Numbered from the stretch's first letter, positions 1 through 8,611 are shown. The stretch: 23,992 nt of DNA from Desulfobacterales bacterium (GCA_030145595.1 JAQYVG010000011.1:1-23992); one strand, 5' to 3'. Made by a program: numbers and translations. The notes: a model not told the origin generated them from the sequence alone.

Positions 1-1065
1 CTAACCACCGACAGCTATGCCCTGGCACTGCCCGCTACCTTCGAATGGGACCTGTGGGGACGGCTGGCCCGGGCTGAAGAGGCCGCGCGTGCGGATCTGC
101 TTTACGCTCAAGAAAATCGCCATACCGTGGCCCAAACGGTTGTTGCCGAAACCATCAGCCTGTACCTGCAGATGGAATCGATGGAGCGGCGCATTCAACT
201 TTTACAGAAAACCATTGAAAATTTTGAAAAAAATACGGAACTGGTGGAAGCGCGTTATACCCACGGCTTAACGCCTGTTCTGGATGTCCGGCAGGCCCGC
301 CGGCTGCTGGCTCAGGCCGAATCCGGCTTGCCTCCTCTCTACCAGACCCTGGGAGTTCTCCAGCAGAAAATGTCCGTGCTTTTGGGTCGCTATCCCCGCA
401 CCCGTCCGCCACGTAACCAGCCCGAAGATTACTTTAATAACCTGGCACCGGTGCCGCCGGGTCTGCCTTCGGACCTTCTGCTGCGCAGACCCGATATCAG
501 GGCCGCCGAATCCCAACTAAAAGCCCTAAACGCCCTCGTCGGCGTGGCTAAGGCCAGCCGTTTTCCCCGTATTACCCTGACCGGTAGTTTCGGATATTCC
601 AGTGAGCAGCTCAACGATCTTTTCAATCCCAAAAGCGATCTTTGGAACCTGGCCCTGGGAGCTGTCCAGCCGCTGTTTGACGCCGGCAAACTCAAAGCCG
701 GACAGAAAGCGGCCCAAGCCCGCTATGCCCAGGGGCTGACGGATTATGCCAAAGCCGTGCTGGGCGCCTTTTCTGAAGTGGAAGAAGCGCTTTTAACACG
801 CCGGCAACAGTTGCAAAGGCGCCGGCGCGTACTTAACTTTCTAGATGAGGCCCGTGCCACCCGGCAGGTAGCCCAAAACCGCTACCGCCGCGGACTGGTG
901 GATTATTTATCCTTTTTGGATGCCCAGCGCGTCGAGTTTAACGCTGAAGAAAGCTTAATTTTGGTTGATTTTTCGATTCTAGACAATCGGGTTGCCCTGC
1001 ACCGCTCTTTAGGCGGAGGATGGGCACATACGGACAATCCTGAGATGTTAAGCGCTGACCAGTAA
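1..1065 (+). CDS. Outer-membrane efflux channel (TolC/NodT family), 5'-partial
   Basis: This is the outer-membrane factor of a tripartite RND pump, the channel that carries substrates across the outer membrane. The frame is open from base 1, so the N-terminus (signal peptide, lipobox if any) lies outside the window; the first ATG-like codon inside is not the start. The visible start contains the NodT-type signature FEWDLWGRLARAEEAARAD, followed by long amphipathic helices. An LRRPDIRAAE segment and a second-repeat FDAGKLKAGQKAA segment near the C-terminus are both typical of the family's two OEP repeats. The stop is 18 nt before the membrane-fusion gene, so it is co-transcribed with it. Family assignment is firm; substrate is unknown. 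Confidence 0.93.
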   Translation, partial: LTTDSYALALPATFEWDLWGRLARAEEAARADLLYAQENRHTVAQTVVAETISLYLQMESMERRIQLLQKTIENFEKNTELVEARYTHGLTPVLDVRQARRLLAQAESGLPPLYQTLGVLQQKMSVLLGRYPRTRPPRNQPEDYFNNLAPVPPGLPSDLLLRRPDIRAAESQLKALNALVGVAKASRFPRITLTGSFGYSSEQLNDLFNPKSDLWNLALGAVQPLFDAGKLKAGQKAAQARYAQGLTDYAKAVLGAFSEVEEALLTRRQQLQRRRRVLNFLDEARATRQVAQNRYRRGLVDYLSFLDAQRVEFNAEESLILVDFSILDNRVALHRSLGGGWAHTDNPEMLSADQ

Positions 1066-1083
1066 TAGGAAGAGACATACGCC

Positions 1084-2256
1084 ATGACAAAAAAGAAAAA
1101 TAGAATCTTGCACTTTTCAATTGCCGCGATCCTGATTCTTTCAGGAGTAGTAGGTCTGAAAACGCTGATTGCCAGTAAGTCCGACCTGCAAAAGAAAAGG
1201 CCCCCCGTCCCCATTCCGCCGGCCCGGACTATTACGGTCAAAACAGCGGCGCACCCGGTGATTATTACCGGCCAGGGAACCGTGCGGCCCATCAAGGAGA
1301 TTCGTCTGGTGCCCCAGGTCAACGGAAAAATCGTTTATGTTTCTTCCGCCCTGGTCAACGGCGGCGCTTTTAACAAAGGCGATCTGCTTTTGCGCATCGA
1401 CCCGGCCGATTATCAGATTGCCGTCACCCTGGCCCAGGCACGCATAAAAGATTCGGAAAGCAAACACCATCTGGCCATAGAGGAGGCTGCCGTGGCCCGG
1501 CAGGAGTGGGTGCAGCTTAATTATGGCGGTGATCCGCCGCCGCTGGTCGCCAAGGAACCACAGCTGGCCGCCGCTCAGGCCAAGTTGGACGCCGATCGTG
1601 CCGAGTTGAAGAAAGCACAGCTGCAGCTGGCACGCACACACCTGACAGCCCCTTTTGACGGGCGGGTCAGTGATAAATCAGTCGATATCGGCCAATACGT
1701 CACCCCCGGACAGGCGCTGGCGGTTCTGTACGACACCGCCGCCGCCGAAATTGTTCTGCCCATGGAAGATCGGAAGCTGTTCTGGTTTGATGTACCGGGA
1801 TTCACACCGCAGGCGGTGAGCGGTTCCGAAGCCGAGGTGCAGGTGAATGTAGCCGGACATGCATTGTCCCGGCGCGGACAAGTGGTCCGCACCGAAGGGA
1901 AACTTGATGAGCACACTCGCATGATCAACGTGGTGGTCAGGGTTGCAAAGCCCTATGACGTCATGCCGCCCCTGGCAGTCGGTTTGTTTGCTACGGTAAA
2001 TATTAAGGGACGCATTATCGCCAACGCCGCCCTGATCCCCAGATCGGCCCTGCGTGCGGGAAGCATAGTCTGGGTGGTCGATGCAAAAGGCCGGCTTGAG
2101 TTCCGCCGGGTGGACGTAGCCCGTTTTTCCACCGCAGGGGTGATTGTCACAAACGGTCTGGCCGATGGAGAAAAAGTGGTAATTTCACCCATCAAAGGGG
2201 TCAGTGACGGCATGAAAGTCCGGAATGTATCAACAGACGAAAGGGACGGATCATGA
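1084..2256 (+). CDS. RND efflux membrane-fusion protein (HlyD/AcrA type)
   Basis: Periplasmic adaptor linking the inner-membrane pump to the outer-membrane channel; 390 residues, normal for the family. An N-terminal hydrophobic anchor (about residues 10-30, IAAILILSGVVGLKTLIAS) is followed by a biotinyl-lipoyl half (VPQVNGKIVYVSSALVNGG, GDLLLRIDPADYQIA), an Ala-rich alpha hairpin, and the second lipoyl half (LTAPFDGRVSDKSVDIGQYV). The beta-barrel and membrane-proximal domains end with IPRSALRAGSIVWVVD. The ATG is preceded by a purine-rich GGAAGAG. The stop overlaps the pump start by 4 nt (ATGA), indicating translational coupling. No clear acylation cysteine was seen, so it is probably anchored by the N-terminal helix. 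Confidence 0.95.
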   Translation: MTKKKNRILHFSIAAILILSGVVGLKTLIASKSDLQKKRPPVPIPPARTITVKTAAHPVIITGQGTVRPIKEIRLVPQVNGKIVYVSSALVNGGAFNKGDLLLRIDPADYQIAVTLAQARIKDSESKHHLAIEEAAVARQEWVQLNYGGDPPPLVAKEPQLAAAQAKLDADRAELKKAQLQLARTHLTAPFDGRVSDKSVDIGQYVTPGQALAVLYDTAAAEIVLPMEDRKLFWFDVPGFTPQAVSGSEAEVQVNVAGHALSRRGQVVRTEGKLDEHTRMINVVVRVAKPYDVMPPLAVGLFATVNIKGRIIANAALIPRSALRAGSIVWVVDAKGRLEFRRVDVARFSTAGVIVTNGLADGEKVVISPIKGVSDGMKVRNVSTDERDGS

Positions 2257-5200
2257 GAGGCGCAGTTGCCTGGTTTGCGGAAAATCCCGTTGCCGCCAAT
2301 CTTTTGATGATGTTTTTATTGCTGGCCGGTTTTGCCACCGGCCTGACCATGAAGCTTGAAATCTTTCCAGAAGTTTCATTGGACAGAATCAGCATTCGAA
2401 CGGTCTACACCGGTGCTTCACCGGCCGAGGTTGAAGAGGCCGTGGTGCGTCGTATCGAAGAAAAAATAGCCGGACTGGCCGGGATCAAGCGCATCGATTC
2501 CACAGCCCGCGAAGGCTTCGGCAGTGTTGTCGTCGAGGTCATGAAGGGCTGGGATCTTAAAAAACTACTGGATGAAGTCAAGGCGGAAGTCGACCGCATC
2601 ACGACCCTGCCGGAGGAGGCTGAAAAACCGGTAGTGCGTGAGATAACGCGACGATCCCAGGTAGTCAATCTGGCGGTTTACGGGGATGTCCCGGAAACGA
2701 CCCTCAAATACCTGGCCGAGAAAATCAAGGACGACCTGACCAATCTGCCCGGCATTACCCAGGCGGAACTGTCGGCGGTTCGCACCAGTGAAATCCATAT
2801 TGAAATTTCCGAAGAAACCCTGCGCCGCTTCGGCCTGACCCTTGGACGCGTAGCAGAGACCGTAACCAGGGAGAGCCTGGACCTGCCGGCCGGCAGCGTT
2901 AAAACCGACGGGGGCGAAATTCTGGTGCGGACCAAGGGACGCCGGTATTTTGCTAAAGATTTTGCGGATATCGCCGTGATTACCCGTACCGACGGCAGCC
3001 GGGTTCCGCTGGGGCAGTTAGCCGATATCAGCGACGGTTTCCAAGACCTGGATCTTACGGCCCGCTTTCAGGGCAAGCCTGCCGCCATCATCAATGTCTT
3101 CCGGGTAGCCGATCAAAACGCTTTGAAGGTGGCCGATACGGTCAAAGCGTACATTAACGAACTGCGAGCGAGCCTGCCCCAAGGAGTCGATGTGTCCTAC
3201 TTCGGGGACAGGTCCAAAATCCTGCGCAGCCGCATCGAACTGCTTTTAAGGAACATGGCCCTGGGCCTTTTGCTGGTCAGTATACTCCTGGGGCTGGTAA
3301 TGAATCTGCGGCTGGCCTTCTGGGTCACCCTGGGAATTCCCATCAGCTTTGCCGCCGGTATAATAGTTCTGCCGCAAATAGATGTGTCCATCAACATGAT
3401 CTCTTTGTTTGCCTTTATTATGGTACTGGGAATTGTGGTGGATGATGCCATTATTGTCGGCGAGAACATTTATCGCCGCCAGGAACAAGGGCTGCCGCCT
3501 TTGAAGGCCGCCGTGGAGGGCGCCCTGGAAGTGGGCCGGCCGGTGATCTTTTCGGTTCTGACCACCATGGTGGCTTTCTGGCCCCTGCTGCTGGCCGGCG
3601 GCACCATGGGCAAATTCATGCGCAACATTCCCATTGTGGTCATTCTGGTGCTGGCGGGATCCCTGGTGGAAGCCTTGTTTATTCTGCCGGCTCATCTGGC
3701 CTACAGCAAGGCGGCAATATCCCTGGCAGCCGGAACCATGCGGGAGAAAGCACCGGCACGTGCCCTCCAATGGATCATTAAAAAACCTTACGCGCGTCTG
3801 GTCGATTTTTGCGTACGCTGGAGGTATGCAACCGTGTCTTTAGGGATTGCCATTCTACTGCTGACAGTGGGGGTCTGGCAGGCCGGGTGGATCAAATATA
3901 CCTTTTTCCCCAAGGTGGAAGGTGATGTATTGGAATGCCTGATTGCCATGCCGGCGGGAACACCGGTGCAGCGCACCCGCCAGGTGGTGGCCCATCTGGA
4001 AAAAACGGCCCTGGAAGTACTGGACAAGGCCGGCCGCAGCCGGCCGGCAGATGCGCCTCCTTTGCTTGAACACAGTATTTCGATGATCGGCGCCCAGTTC
4101 GGCCGGCACGGCCGGCCCGGTGAAAGCGGCGCGCATCTGGCCCAGGTCTGGATCCAGCTGCTGGATGGTGAAGTGCGTGATATCAGTTCCATGAAACTCA
4201 ATAATCTGTGGCGCAAACAGGCGGGAACGATCCCGGATGCCGAGTCGGTCACCTTTAAAAGCGCACTGCACAGTGGCGGTAATCCCGTTGAAGTCCATTT
4301 GTCCCTTGACGATCATGAGTTGCTGCTGGCGGCCGCCGAAGATTTAAAAACCGAACTAAATCAGTATCCCGGTGTATTTGATATCGACGACAGTTTCCTG
4401 CCGGGAAAAAAGGAAATGCAGCTTAAGCTGAAACCGGCGGCCAGCTCTCTCGGCCTGAATCTGAGAGATCTGGCTCGCCAGGTGCGGCACGCTTTTTACG
4501 GGGCCGAAGCTCTGAGGTTTCAGCGCGACAAAGACGAGGTCAAGGTGCTGGTGCGTTATCCGGAAAACCAGCGCAAATCACTGAGGCATGTTGAAGAAAT
4601 GCGTATCCGCACCCCGGACGGCTTTGAGGTGCCCTTTAGTCAGGTGGCCGAAGTCAAGATGGAGCAGGGGTACGCCGCTATCGAGCGGGCCCAGCGGCGG
4701 CGGGTAATTAAAGTGACGGCGGATGTGGATGAAAAAGTCGCCAATGCCCAAGAAATTAGAACGGATCTGGTAAAACGCTATCTGCCGCAGCTGAAAAACA
4801 TGTATCCGGGACTGCGCCACACCATCGAAGGGGCGGGCAAAAGACAAAGGGAATCGTTAACCGACGTGTTCCGGGGGTTTATCTTCGCCCTGTTTTTAAT
4901 CTATGCCCTGCTGGCAATTCCCTTTAAATCCTTCAGTCAGCCGCTGGTCGTTATGGCGGCCATCCCTTTCGGGGTGGTAGGGGCGGTGCTGGGGCATCTG
5001 ATTATGGGCTTTAATCTCAGCATTATCAGCCTGTTCGGTATCGTGGGGCTTTCCGGGGTAGTGGTCAATGACTCCCTGGTACTGATGGACCGCACCAACC
5101 GCCTGCGTCAAAAGGGCGCCACGGCCCACGATGCCATCACCCAGGCCGGCGGACAGCGGTTCCGGGCCATTATCCTGACTTCTTTAACCACCTTTGCCGG

Positions 5201-5408
5201 GCTTTCACCCATGCTGCTGGAGCAGAGCCGGCAGGCACGCTTTTTAGTTCCCATGGCCGTGAGCTTGGGGTACGGGGTGCTGTTTGCCACGGTTATCACC
5301 CTGATTCTGATTCCCTGCGGCTATATGATTTTAGACGACCTTCACAACCTGTTTGCAAAACTCAGGACCGGCACGACCGCCGGAGACCCGAAATTGAAGC
5401 GCAGCTGA
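2253..5408 (+). CDS. RND efflux pump inner-membrane transporter (AcrB/HAE-like)
   Basis: Proton-driven inner-membrane pump of the tripartite system; 1051 residues, full family length. The first transmembrane helix is near residues 12-30, with a large periplasmic loop (about 35-330), a TM2-TM6 block from about 335 (LLVSILLGLVMNLRLAFWV), a second periplasmic loop, and a final TM block from about 870. The VVDDAIIVGEN segment carries the paired acidic residues D397/D398 expected for proton relay in TM4. In the matching TM10 region the sequence is GVVVNDSLVLMD (N939/D940), so the lysine of classical AcrB is not evident. This suggests one of the divergent AcrB-like subfamilies common in environmental proteobacteria. 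It overlaps the adaptor gene by 4 nt and ends the operon. Substrate cannot be inferred. Confidence 0.95.
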   Translation: MRGAVAWFAENPVAANLLMMFLLLAGFATGLTMKLEIFPEVSLDRISIRTVYTGASPAEVEEAVVRRIEEKIAGLAGIKRIDSTAREGFGSVVVEVMKGWDLKKLLDEVKAEVDRITTLPEEAEKPVVREITRRSQVVNLAVYGDVPETTLKYLAEKIKDDLTNLPGITQAELSAVRTSEIHIEISEETLRRFGLTLGRVAETVTRESLDLPAGSVKTDGGEILVRTKGRRYFAKDFADIAVITRTDGSRVPLGQLADISDGFQDLDLTARFQGKPAAIINVFRVADQNALKVADTVKAYINELRASLPQGVDVSYFGDRSKILRSRIELLLRNMALGLLLVSILLGLVMNLRLAFWVTLGIPISFAAGIIVLPQIDVSINMISLFAFIMVLGIVVDDAIIVGENIYRRQEQGLPPLKAAVEGALEVGRPVIFSVLTTMVAFWPLLLAGGTMGKFMRNIPIVVILVLAGSLVEALFILPAHLAYSKAAISLAAGTMREKAPARALQWIIKKPYARLVDFCVRWRYATVSLGIAILLLTVGVWQAGWIKYTFFPKVEGDVLECLIAMPAGTPVQRTRQVVAHLEKTALEVLDKAGRSRPADAPPLLEHSISMIGAQFGRHGRPGESGAHLAQVWIQLLDGEVRDISSMKLNNLWRKQAGTIPDAESVTFKSALHSGGNPVEVHLSLDDHELLLAAAEDLKTELNQYPGVFDIDDSFLPGKKEMQLKLKPAASSLGLNLRDLARQVRHAFYGAEALRFQRDKDEVKVLVRYPENQRKSLRHVEEMRIRTPDGFEVPFSQVAEVKMEQGYAAIERAQRRRVIKVTADVDEKVANAQEIRTDLVKRYLPQLKNMYPGLRHTIEGAGKRQRESLTDVFRGFIFALFLIYALLAIPFKSFSQPLVVMAAIPFGVVGAVLGHLIMGFNLSIISLFGIVGLSGVVVNDSLVLMDRTNRLRQKGATAHDAITQAGGQRFRAIILTSLTTFAGLSPMLLEQSRQARFLVPMAVSLGYGVLFATVITLILIPCGYMILDDLHNLFAKLRTGTTAGDPKLKRS

Positions 5409-5445
5409 AATCCCTATTTGTCGGACTTGAAATGGCTGATGATCT

Positions 5446-5727
5446 TGCAGGCTGCGTGAATTCAGTGACAGTTTCTTGCTAAACAATTCAATTGGCAAGG
5501 CTTTTGTACAACTCTATTACACATATTCGCCACCGATAGCCAGTTTCATAGCCAAACATGCCAACTTGCGTGCAATAACTCGCCTGAGCCTACTGCCCGT
5601 TGTAGGAATGAGCTGGGTTGCACTAAAGCTTGGCCTATTTTCCACTTTAGCAATGACGTTTTTGTTAATTTGTGGAATAATGTATTTTCTACTATTCAGG
5701 AAGAAGCTTAAAAAACAGATTGATTAG
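5446..5727 (+). pseudogene. Truncated CFI-box-CTERM-like C-terminal fragment
   Basis: Reading frame 1 from about 5446 to the TAG at 5727 encodes LREFSDSFLLNNSIGKAF, then a YYTYSPPIASFIAKHANLRA segment, then RLSLLPVVGMSWVALKLG, a hydrophobic helix and a basic tail (FRKKLKKQID). This matches what I know of the C-terminal part of CFI-box-CTERM domains, which normally follow a CFIATAAYGS box and end in a TM helix plus positive residues. Here the box and everything before it are missing: in-frame stops lie at 5428, 5437 and 5440, and the pump gene ends at 5408. A TTG at 5476 could start an 83-residue peptide, but there is no convincing ribosome site. I read it as a decayed 3' end of a larger surface-protein gene; a small expressed membrane peptide is the alternative. 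Confidence 0.66.
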
Positions 5728-6730
5728 AAGAAGAGATACAGAACAAAATCTAAAGCTGGCAAAAACTATCTTCGGCATCTTTGTGGAAATTGTGTCAAGG
5801 TCTTATCGCAATATCTTTAAAATTGTTATTTTACCCCTATCCATCTTTGTAGGCGTAGTCATACTCTATGAAGTCGCCCAAAGCTTCTTGGGTTATTACC
5901 ACTCCCAGAAGCATGAGGTTTCGGTTCCCTCTGAATTGGTGCATCGTGAAAATCCCACTCCTATTGATCCTATATTGGACAAGGACGACGAGATGTCCGG
6001 CGTACCAAATACGCAGTTTGAAGAACCGGTAATGTCAACAGGTATAAAGCCTAACTGGGCACTACTTAAACTTTCCTTGAGAGGTACAATAAATGCCGGC
6101 ACGGAAAACGCCATGGCTGTTATTGAAAATAAAGAAGAGCGAAAACAGAAGCTATACAGAGTCGGAAATGTAATTGCGGGTGGTGTTCTCTCCAAGATAC
6201 TAAAGGAGAAGGCCTTCATCCGAATTGATGGGAGCGATTATGTCCTTACAATGGATTCTACATCCTCCCCCGAGGAGGAAGATGGGAGTGTTGTAATGGT
6301 TAGTCGCCAAGAGCTGGAAAATGCCCTTGAGGATGTGAAGAGTTTTGTATCCCAGGTGCGCATTGAGCCCCACATTTTTGATGACGGAACTGGCGGATTG
6401 GTGGCCCAAGACATAAAACCGGGGTCGCTGTTTGACAAATTGGGCTTTGAGAACGGCGACATTATTCAGGACATTAATGGGGCTGTAATTAAGAGTCCTC
6501 ACAAACTTGCAGCCATCCACGAGGGACTAAAGGTAGTCCCTTTCAACATACTCTCATTTGATTCCATCGGATCTAAGGCAGAAGACATTCTGCTTGGGAT
6601 AGACAATCAGGCGGGTGGTATCGTCAGTGAGGTTTCGAAGGTGTATCAGAAGGTCAAATCAGGTGAAGAAATTCCAGTGCGGCTCACCCGAGATGGCAAC
6701 AAAAAGGCAATCAGTCTTAAGTTCAGGTAA
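5720..6730 (+). CDS. GspC-like type II secretion protein with PDZ domain
   Basis: A bitopic inner-membrane protein resembling GspC, which in type II secretion systems couples the inner-membrane platform to the secretin. Residues 1-30 are basic and cytoplasmic, a TM helix spans about 34-54 (IVILPLSIFVGVVILYEVA), and a periplasmic linker follows. The homology-region-like domain covers about 115-178 (LSLRGTINAGTENAMAVIEN, YRVGNVIAGGVLSKILKEKA). A PDZ-like domain begins at about 222 (GSLFDKLGFENGDIIQDING). Between the PDZ helix and its last strand (about 317-335) lies an extra stretch of roughly 35-45 residues. The start is TTG at 5720, overlapping the preceding fragment by 8 nt, with AGGAAGAAG about 12 nt upstream; no ATG exists before the TM helix. 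No other gsp gene is in the window, so it is an orphan here. Confidence 0.8.
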   Translation: MIRRRDTEQNLKLAKTIFGIFVEIVSRSYRNIFKIVILPLSIFVGVVILYEVAQSFLGYYHSQKHEVSVPSELVHRENPTPIDPILDKDDEMSGVPNTQFEEPVMSTGIKPNWALLKLSLRGTINAGTENAMAVIENKEERKQKLYRVGNVIAGGVLSKILKEKAFIRIDGSDYVLTMDSTSSPEEEDGSVVMVSRQELENALEDVKSFVSQVRIEPHIFDDGTGGLVAQDIKPGSLFDKLGFENGDIIQDINGAVIKSPHKLAAIHEGLKVVPFNILSFDSIGSKAEDILLGIDNQAGGIVSEVSKVYQKVKSGEEIPVRLTRDGNKKAISLKFR

Positions 6731-7060
6731 TAAACAAAAGGGACAACACAATTTGTGTCTACGATCCTACCTGAAACAATCACCGTAATTTTACGGCCAT
6801 GGTATTCCCTTCCCTATCTACATGAACCGGAAAACCATTGTTTAAAAAGCCTCTTTACATTTTTAATTTCTAATCCTGTAAGGCAGGCAATATTTTCCTC
6901 TCAGCCTTTTATCTTTCGGCAAATTATTGCCGCTATCAAACATATTTCTTTTCAGATTTTACCGCATTTGTTTTAATTGTCTGTATCTATTGATTAATTT
7001 TGCAGCGATGCTTTTTGGCACACCCCTTGCTGTAGCTTAGGCCTAAAGGGGTGATCTGCT
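6731..7060. other. Intergenic region, AT-rich, no supported gene
   Basis: 330 nt between the GspC-like gene and the HELGH-motif gene. A GTG-initiated 73-codon frame at 6755-6976 has low-complexity hydrophobic content, no ribosome site and no recognisable domain, so I do not call it. The only structure seen is the inverted repeat around 7021-7053 described separately. No clear intrinsic terminator for the upstream gene was found. Confidence 0.5.
7021..7053 (+). promoter_or_regulatory. Inverted repeat covering the ribosome-binding site
   Basis: CACCCCTT (7021-7028) is the exact reverse complement of AAGGGGTG (7046-7053), and the latter is the Shine-Dalgarno-like sequence 7 nt before the ATG at 7061. 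The loop contains a perfect 10-nt palindrome TTAGGCCTAA (7037-7046). If the mRNA starts upstream of 7021, the ribosome site would be paired. The role as a translational switch is inference. Confidence 0.45.
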
Positions 7061-7789
7061 ATGACCAAAAAAGCTCTTGCCATTTTTATTGTTTCTGCTG
7101 CAATCCTCTTGCAACCGTGTGTTTCCACCGCTCAGTCCGATTGGGAATTTTATTTCTTTGGTGTAAATTTCAAGGCTTTCAAAGAGAGCAACTGGTTGAT
7201 GGTAGCAACAGGTGCGGTTACATCTTTGCTGACCCATGAACTGGGACATGCTTTGTATCTTGAGTCTCAAGGCAAAGATTGGAATTTTTTACCATCTTCA
7301 TCAGGGCTTGCGATTACCACAGATAATTATTTGACAGATAAACAGTACCGCAATTTTGGCCGTTCCGGTTTTGCATTGCAAGCAGGCCTCGGTGCAATAC
7401 TTACATCATTCGATAGTACCAAGCATCTTGATTTCACCAAAGGTTGGGTAAGTATGAATGTAGCCCAGCTTTATACCTATGAACAGAGAAAACATGATGA
7501 CGGCGATGATTTTGCACTGATTGAAAAGGGCAATGGTGACGAGGGATTAAATTTTGGTGCATTAGCCTTCATATCCCAGAATAATCTCTTAGCATTAGAA
7601 AGCCCCAATCCTATGCTTTCTAATGTACCGGAGATTGCGAAAAGCAAGAAGGCGCCATCGATTTTGCACTTCGACGCCACTTTTGGTCAAGAGCAGACCG
7701 AGCAGCATGCCCTGACACCTTCAAAGTACAAACTCTCTCGGCAGCAACCCCTCTGGCATCACGTCGATTACGCTGAGCTACATTACTAA
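7061..7789 (+). CDS. Secreted protein with HELGH zinc-protease-like motif
   Basis: 242 residues, function not recognised. Residues 1-25 form a clear signal peptide (basic start, hydrophobic core, likely cleavage after VSTAQ or STAQS). A hydrophobic segment at about 45-58 runs straight into H59-E-L-G-H63, the HExxH pattern of zinc metallopeptidases, on a predicted helix. A distant third ligand cannot be assigned by eye. Residues about 95-200 are rich in Gly/Asn/Phe with no known domain. The C-terminal ~35 residues look unlike the rest; the end (HVDYAELHY then stop) is in the same frame as a downstream recombinase fragment, so the native C-terminus may have been replaced. The ATG follows AAAGGGGTG by 7 nt. 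It could equally be a membrane-bound non-proteolytic protein. Confidence 0.72.
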   Translation: MTKKALAIFIVSAAILLQPCVSTAQSDWEFYFFGVNFKAFKESNWLMVATGAVTSLLTHELGHALYLESQGKDWNFLPSSSGLAITTDNYLTDKQYRNFGRSGFALQAGLGAILTSFDSTKHLDFTKGWVSMNVAQLYTYEQRKHDDGDDFALIEKGNGDEGLNFGALAFISQNNLLALESPNPMLSNVPEIAKSKKAPSILHFDATFGQEQTEQHALTPSKYKLSRQQPLWHHVDYAELHY

Positions 7790-7885
7790 TATAGAAAAGG
7801 CAGCAAAAACCGTGTTGCTTATATCAGCGATAACGCCCGTGATGCACTGGTAGCGTATCTGAAGATTCGATTTCATTTGCTTTAG
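7754..7885 (+). pseudogene. Tyrosine recombinase (phage integrase) fragment
   Basis: Immediately after the stop at 7787-7789, the same frame continues with YRKGSKNRVAYISDNARDAL and VAYLKIR (7790-7870). This strongly resembles the central core of XerC/D-like integrases, where a GKGxKxR beta-hairpin is followed by an 'IS-L--YL--R' helix. The preceding VDYAELHY, the tail of the upstream gene, could be the integrase strand just before it, interrupted by the TAA. The catalytic HxLRH and Tyr regions are absent; the frame stops at 7883-7885. It is a remnant of a mobile element, not a working gene. Confidence 0.62.
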
Positions 7886-7981
7886 GCAGATTCGTGGCTA
7901 TCTTTGGAATAACTAGTTGCAAAATCAGGTTGTTTCTTAACAGCCATATTGATGCGCAACCCTCAACAAAGGAGGTCTGAA

Positions 7982-8611
7982 ATGGCACGTTTACTCTATA
8001 TCGAAGCCTCACCCCGCAAAGAAAGATCTGCTTCAATTGAAGCTGCCAAAACTTTTATAAACGAATATGAACGCACTCACCCTGAGGATGTGGTTGAAAC
8101 CCTTGATCTTTGGGCAACTCCCCTTCCAGAGTTCGATGGACATGTGATTGATTCAAAATATGTTATCCTCCATGGTCTGGAACACACCGACGAGCAGAGG
8201 CAAGCCTGGAAAGGTGTGGAGGACGTCATTGAGCAATTCATTGCGGCGGATAAATATCTTTTTTCGCTGCCCATGTGGAATTTCGGCATCCCTTACAAGC
8301 TTAAACATTACGTTGATGTGATCGTCCAGCCGGGCTACACCTTCAGTTTCAGCCCCGAAGAGGGATACAAGGGCCTTGTAACCGGAAAACCCCTTGCCGT
8401 CATTTATGCTCGCGGTGGCGCCTATGGCGTCGGCACCGGTTCTGAGAGCTATGACTTGCAAAAAGCTTATCTCGAGCATATCCTGGGATTTATCGGTTTC
8501 AGCGATTTTCAGAGCATACTTGTCGAGCCAACCCTGGTATCTCCTGAAGATCAAGAAAAGATAATGGAAACAGCCAAGCAGCAGGTCAAATCGGTAGCGG
8601 CGGGTTTTTAG
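7982..8611 (+). CDS. azoR: FMN-dependent NADH-azoreductase
   Basis: Cytoplasmic flavodoxin-fold reductase of 209 residues (family usually 195-215) that reduces quinones and azo compounds with NADH through FMN. Visible marks are the N-terminal LLYIEASPRKERSASI phosphate-binding strand-loop, the family motif PMWNFGIPYKLKHYVDVIVQ with GYTF following, and VIYARGGAYG in the central strand. The start is ATG 7982, preceded by AAAGGAGG at a 6-nt spacing; an in-frame TTG at 7949 is much weaker. The gene is flanked upstream by an integrase scrap and downstream by a 261-nt inverted-repeat element that begins one base after its stop codon. It stands alone on the + strand. Confidence 0.92.
   Translation: MARLLYIEASPRKERSASIEAAKTFINEYERTHPEDVVETLDLWATPLPEFDGHVIDSKYVILHGLEHTDEQRQAWKGVEDVIEQFIAADKYLFSLPMWNFGIPYKLKHYVDVIVQPGYTFSFSPEEGYKGLVTGKPLAVIYARGGAYGVGTGSESYDLQKAYLEHILGFIGFSDFQSILVEPTLVSPEDQEKIMETAKQQVKSVAAGF

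Noticed and set aside
903..1322. Antisense 139-codon frame across the first two efflux genes
   Set aside because: It is a shadow of well-supported coding sequence on the other strand; the same holds for the other long antisense frames over the pump, psd, pssA and lon genes.
6755..6976. 73-codon GTG-initiated frame after the GspC-like gene
   Set aside because: No ribosome site, no recognisable domain, and composition typical of translated AT-rich non-coding DNA.
7949..7981. TTG start 33 nt upstream of azoR
   Set aside because: The AAAGGAGG ribosome site lies after it and is correctly spaced for the ATG at 7982.
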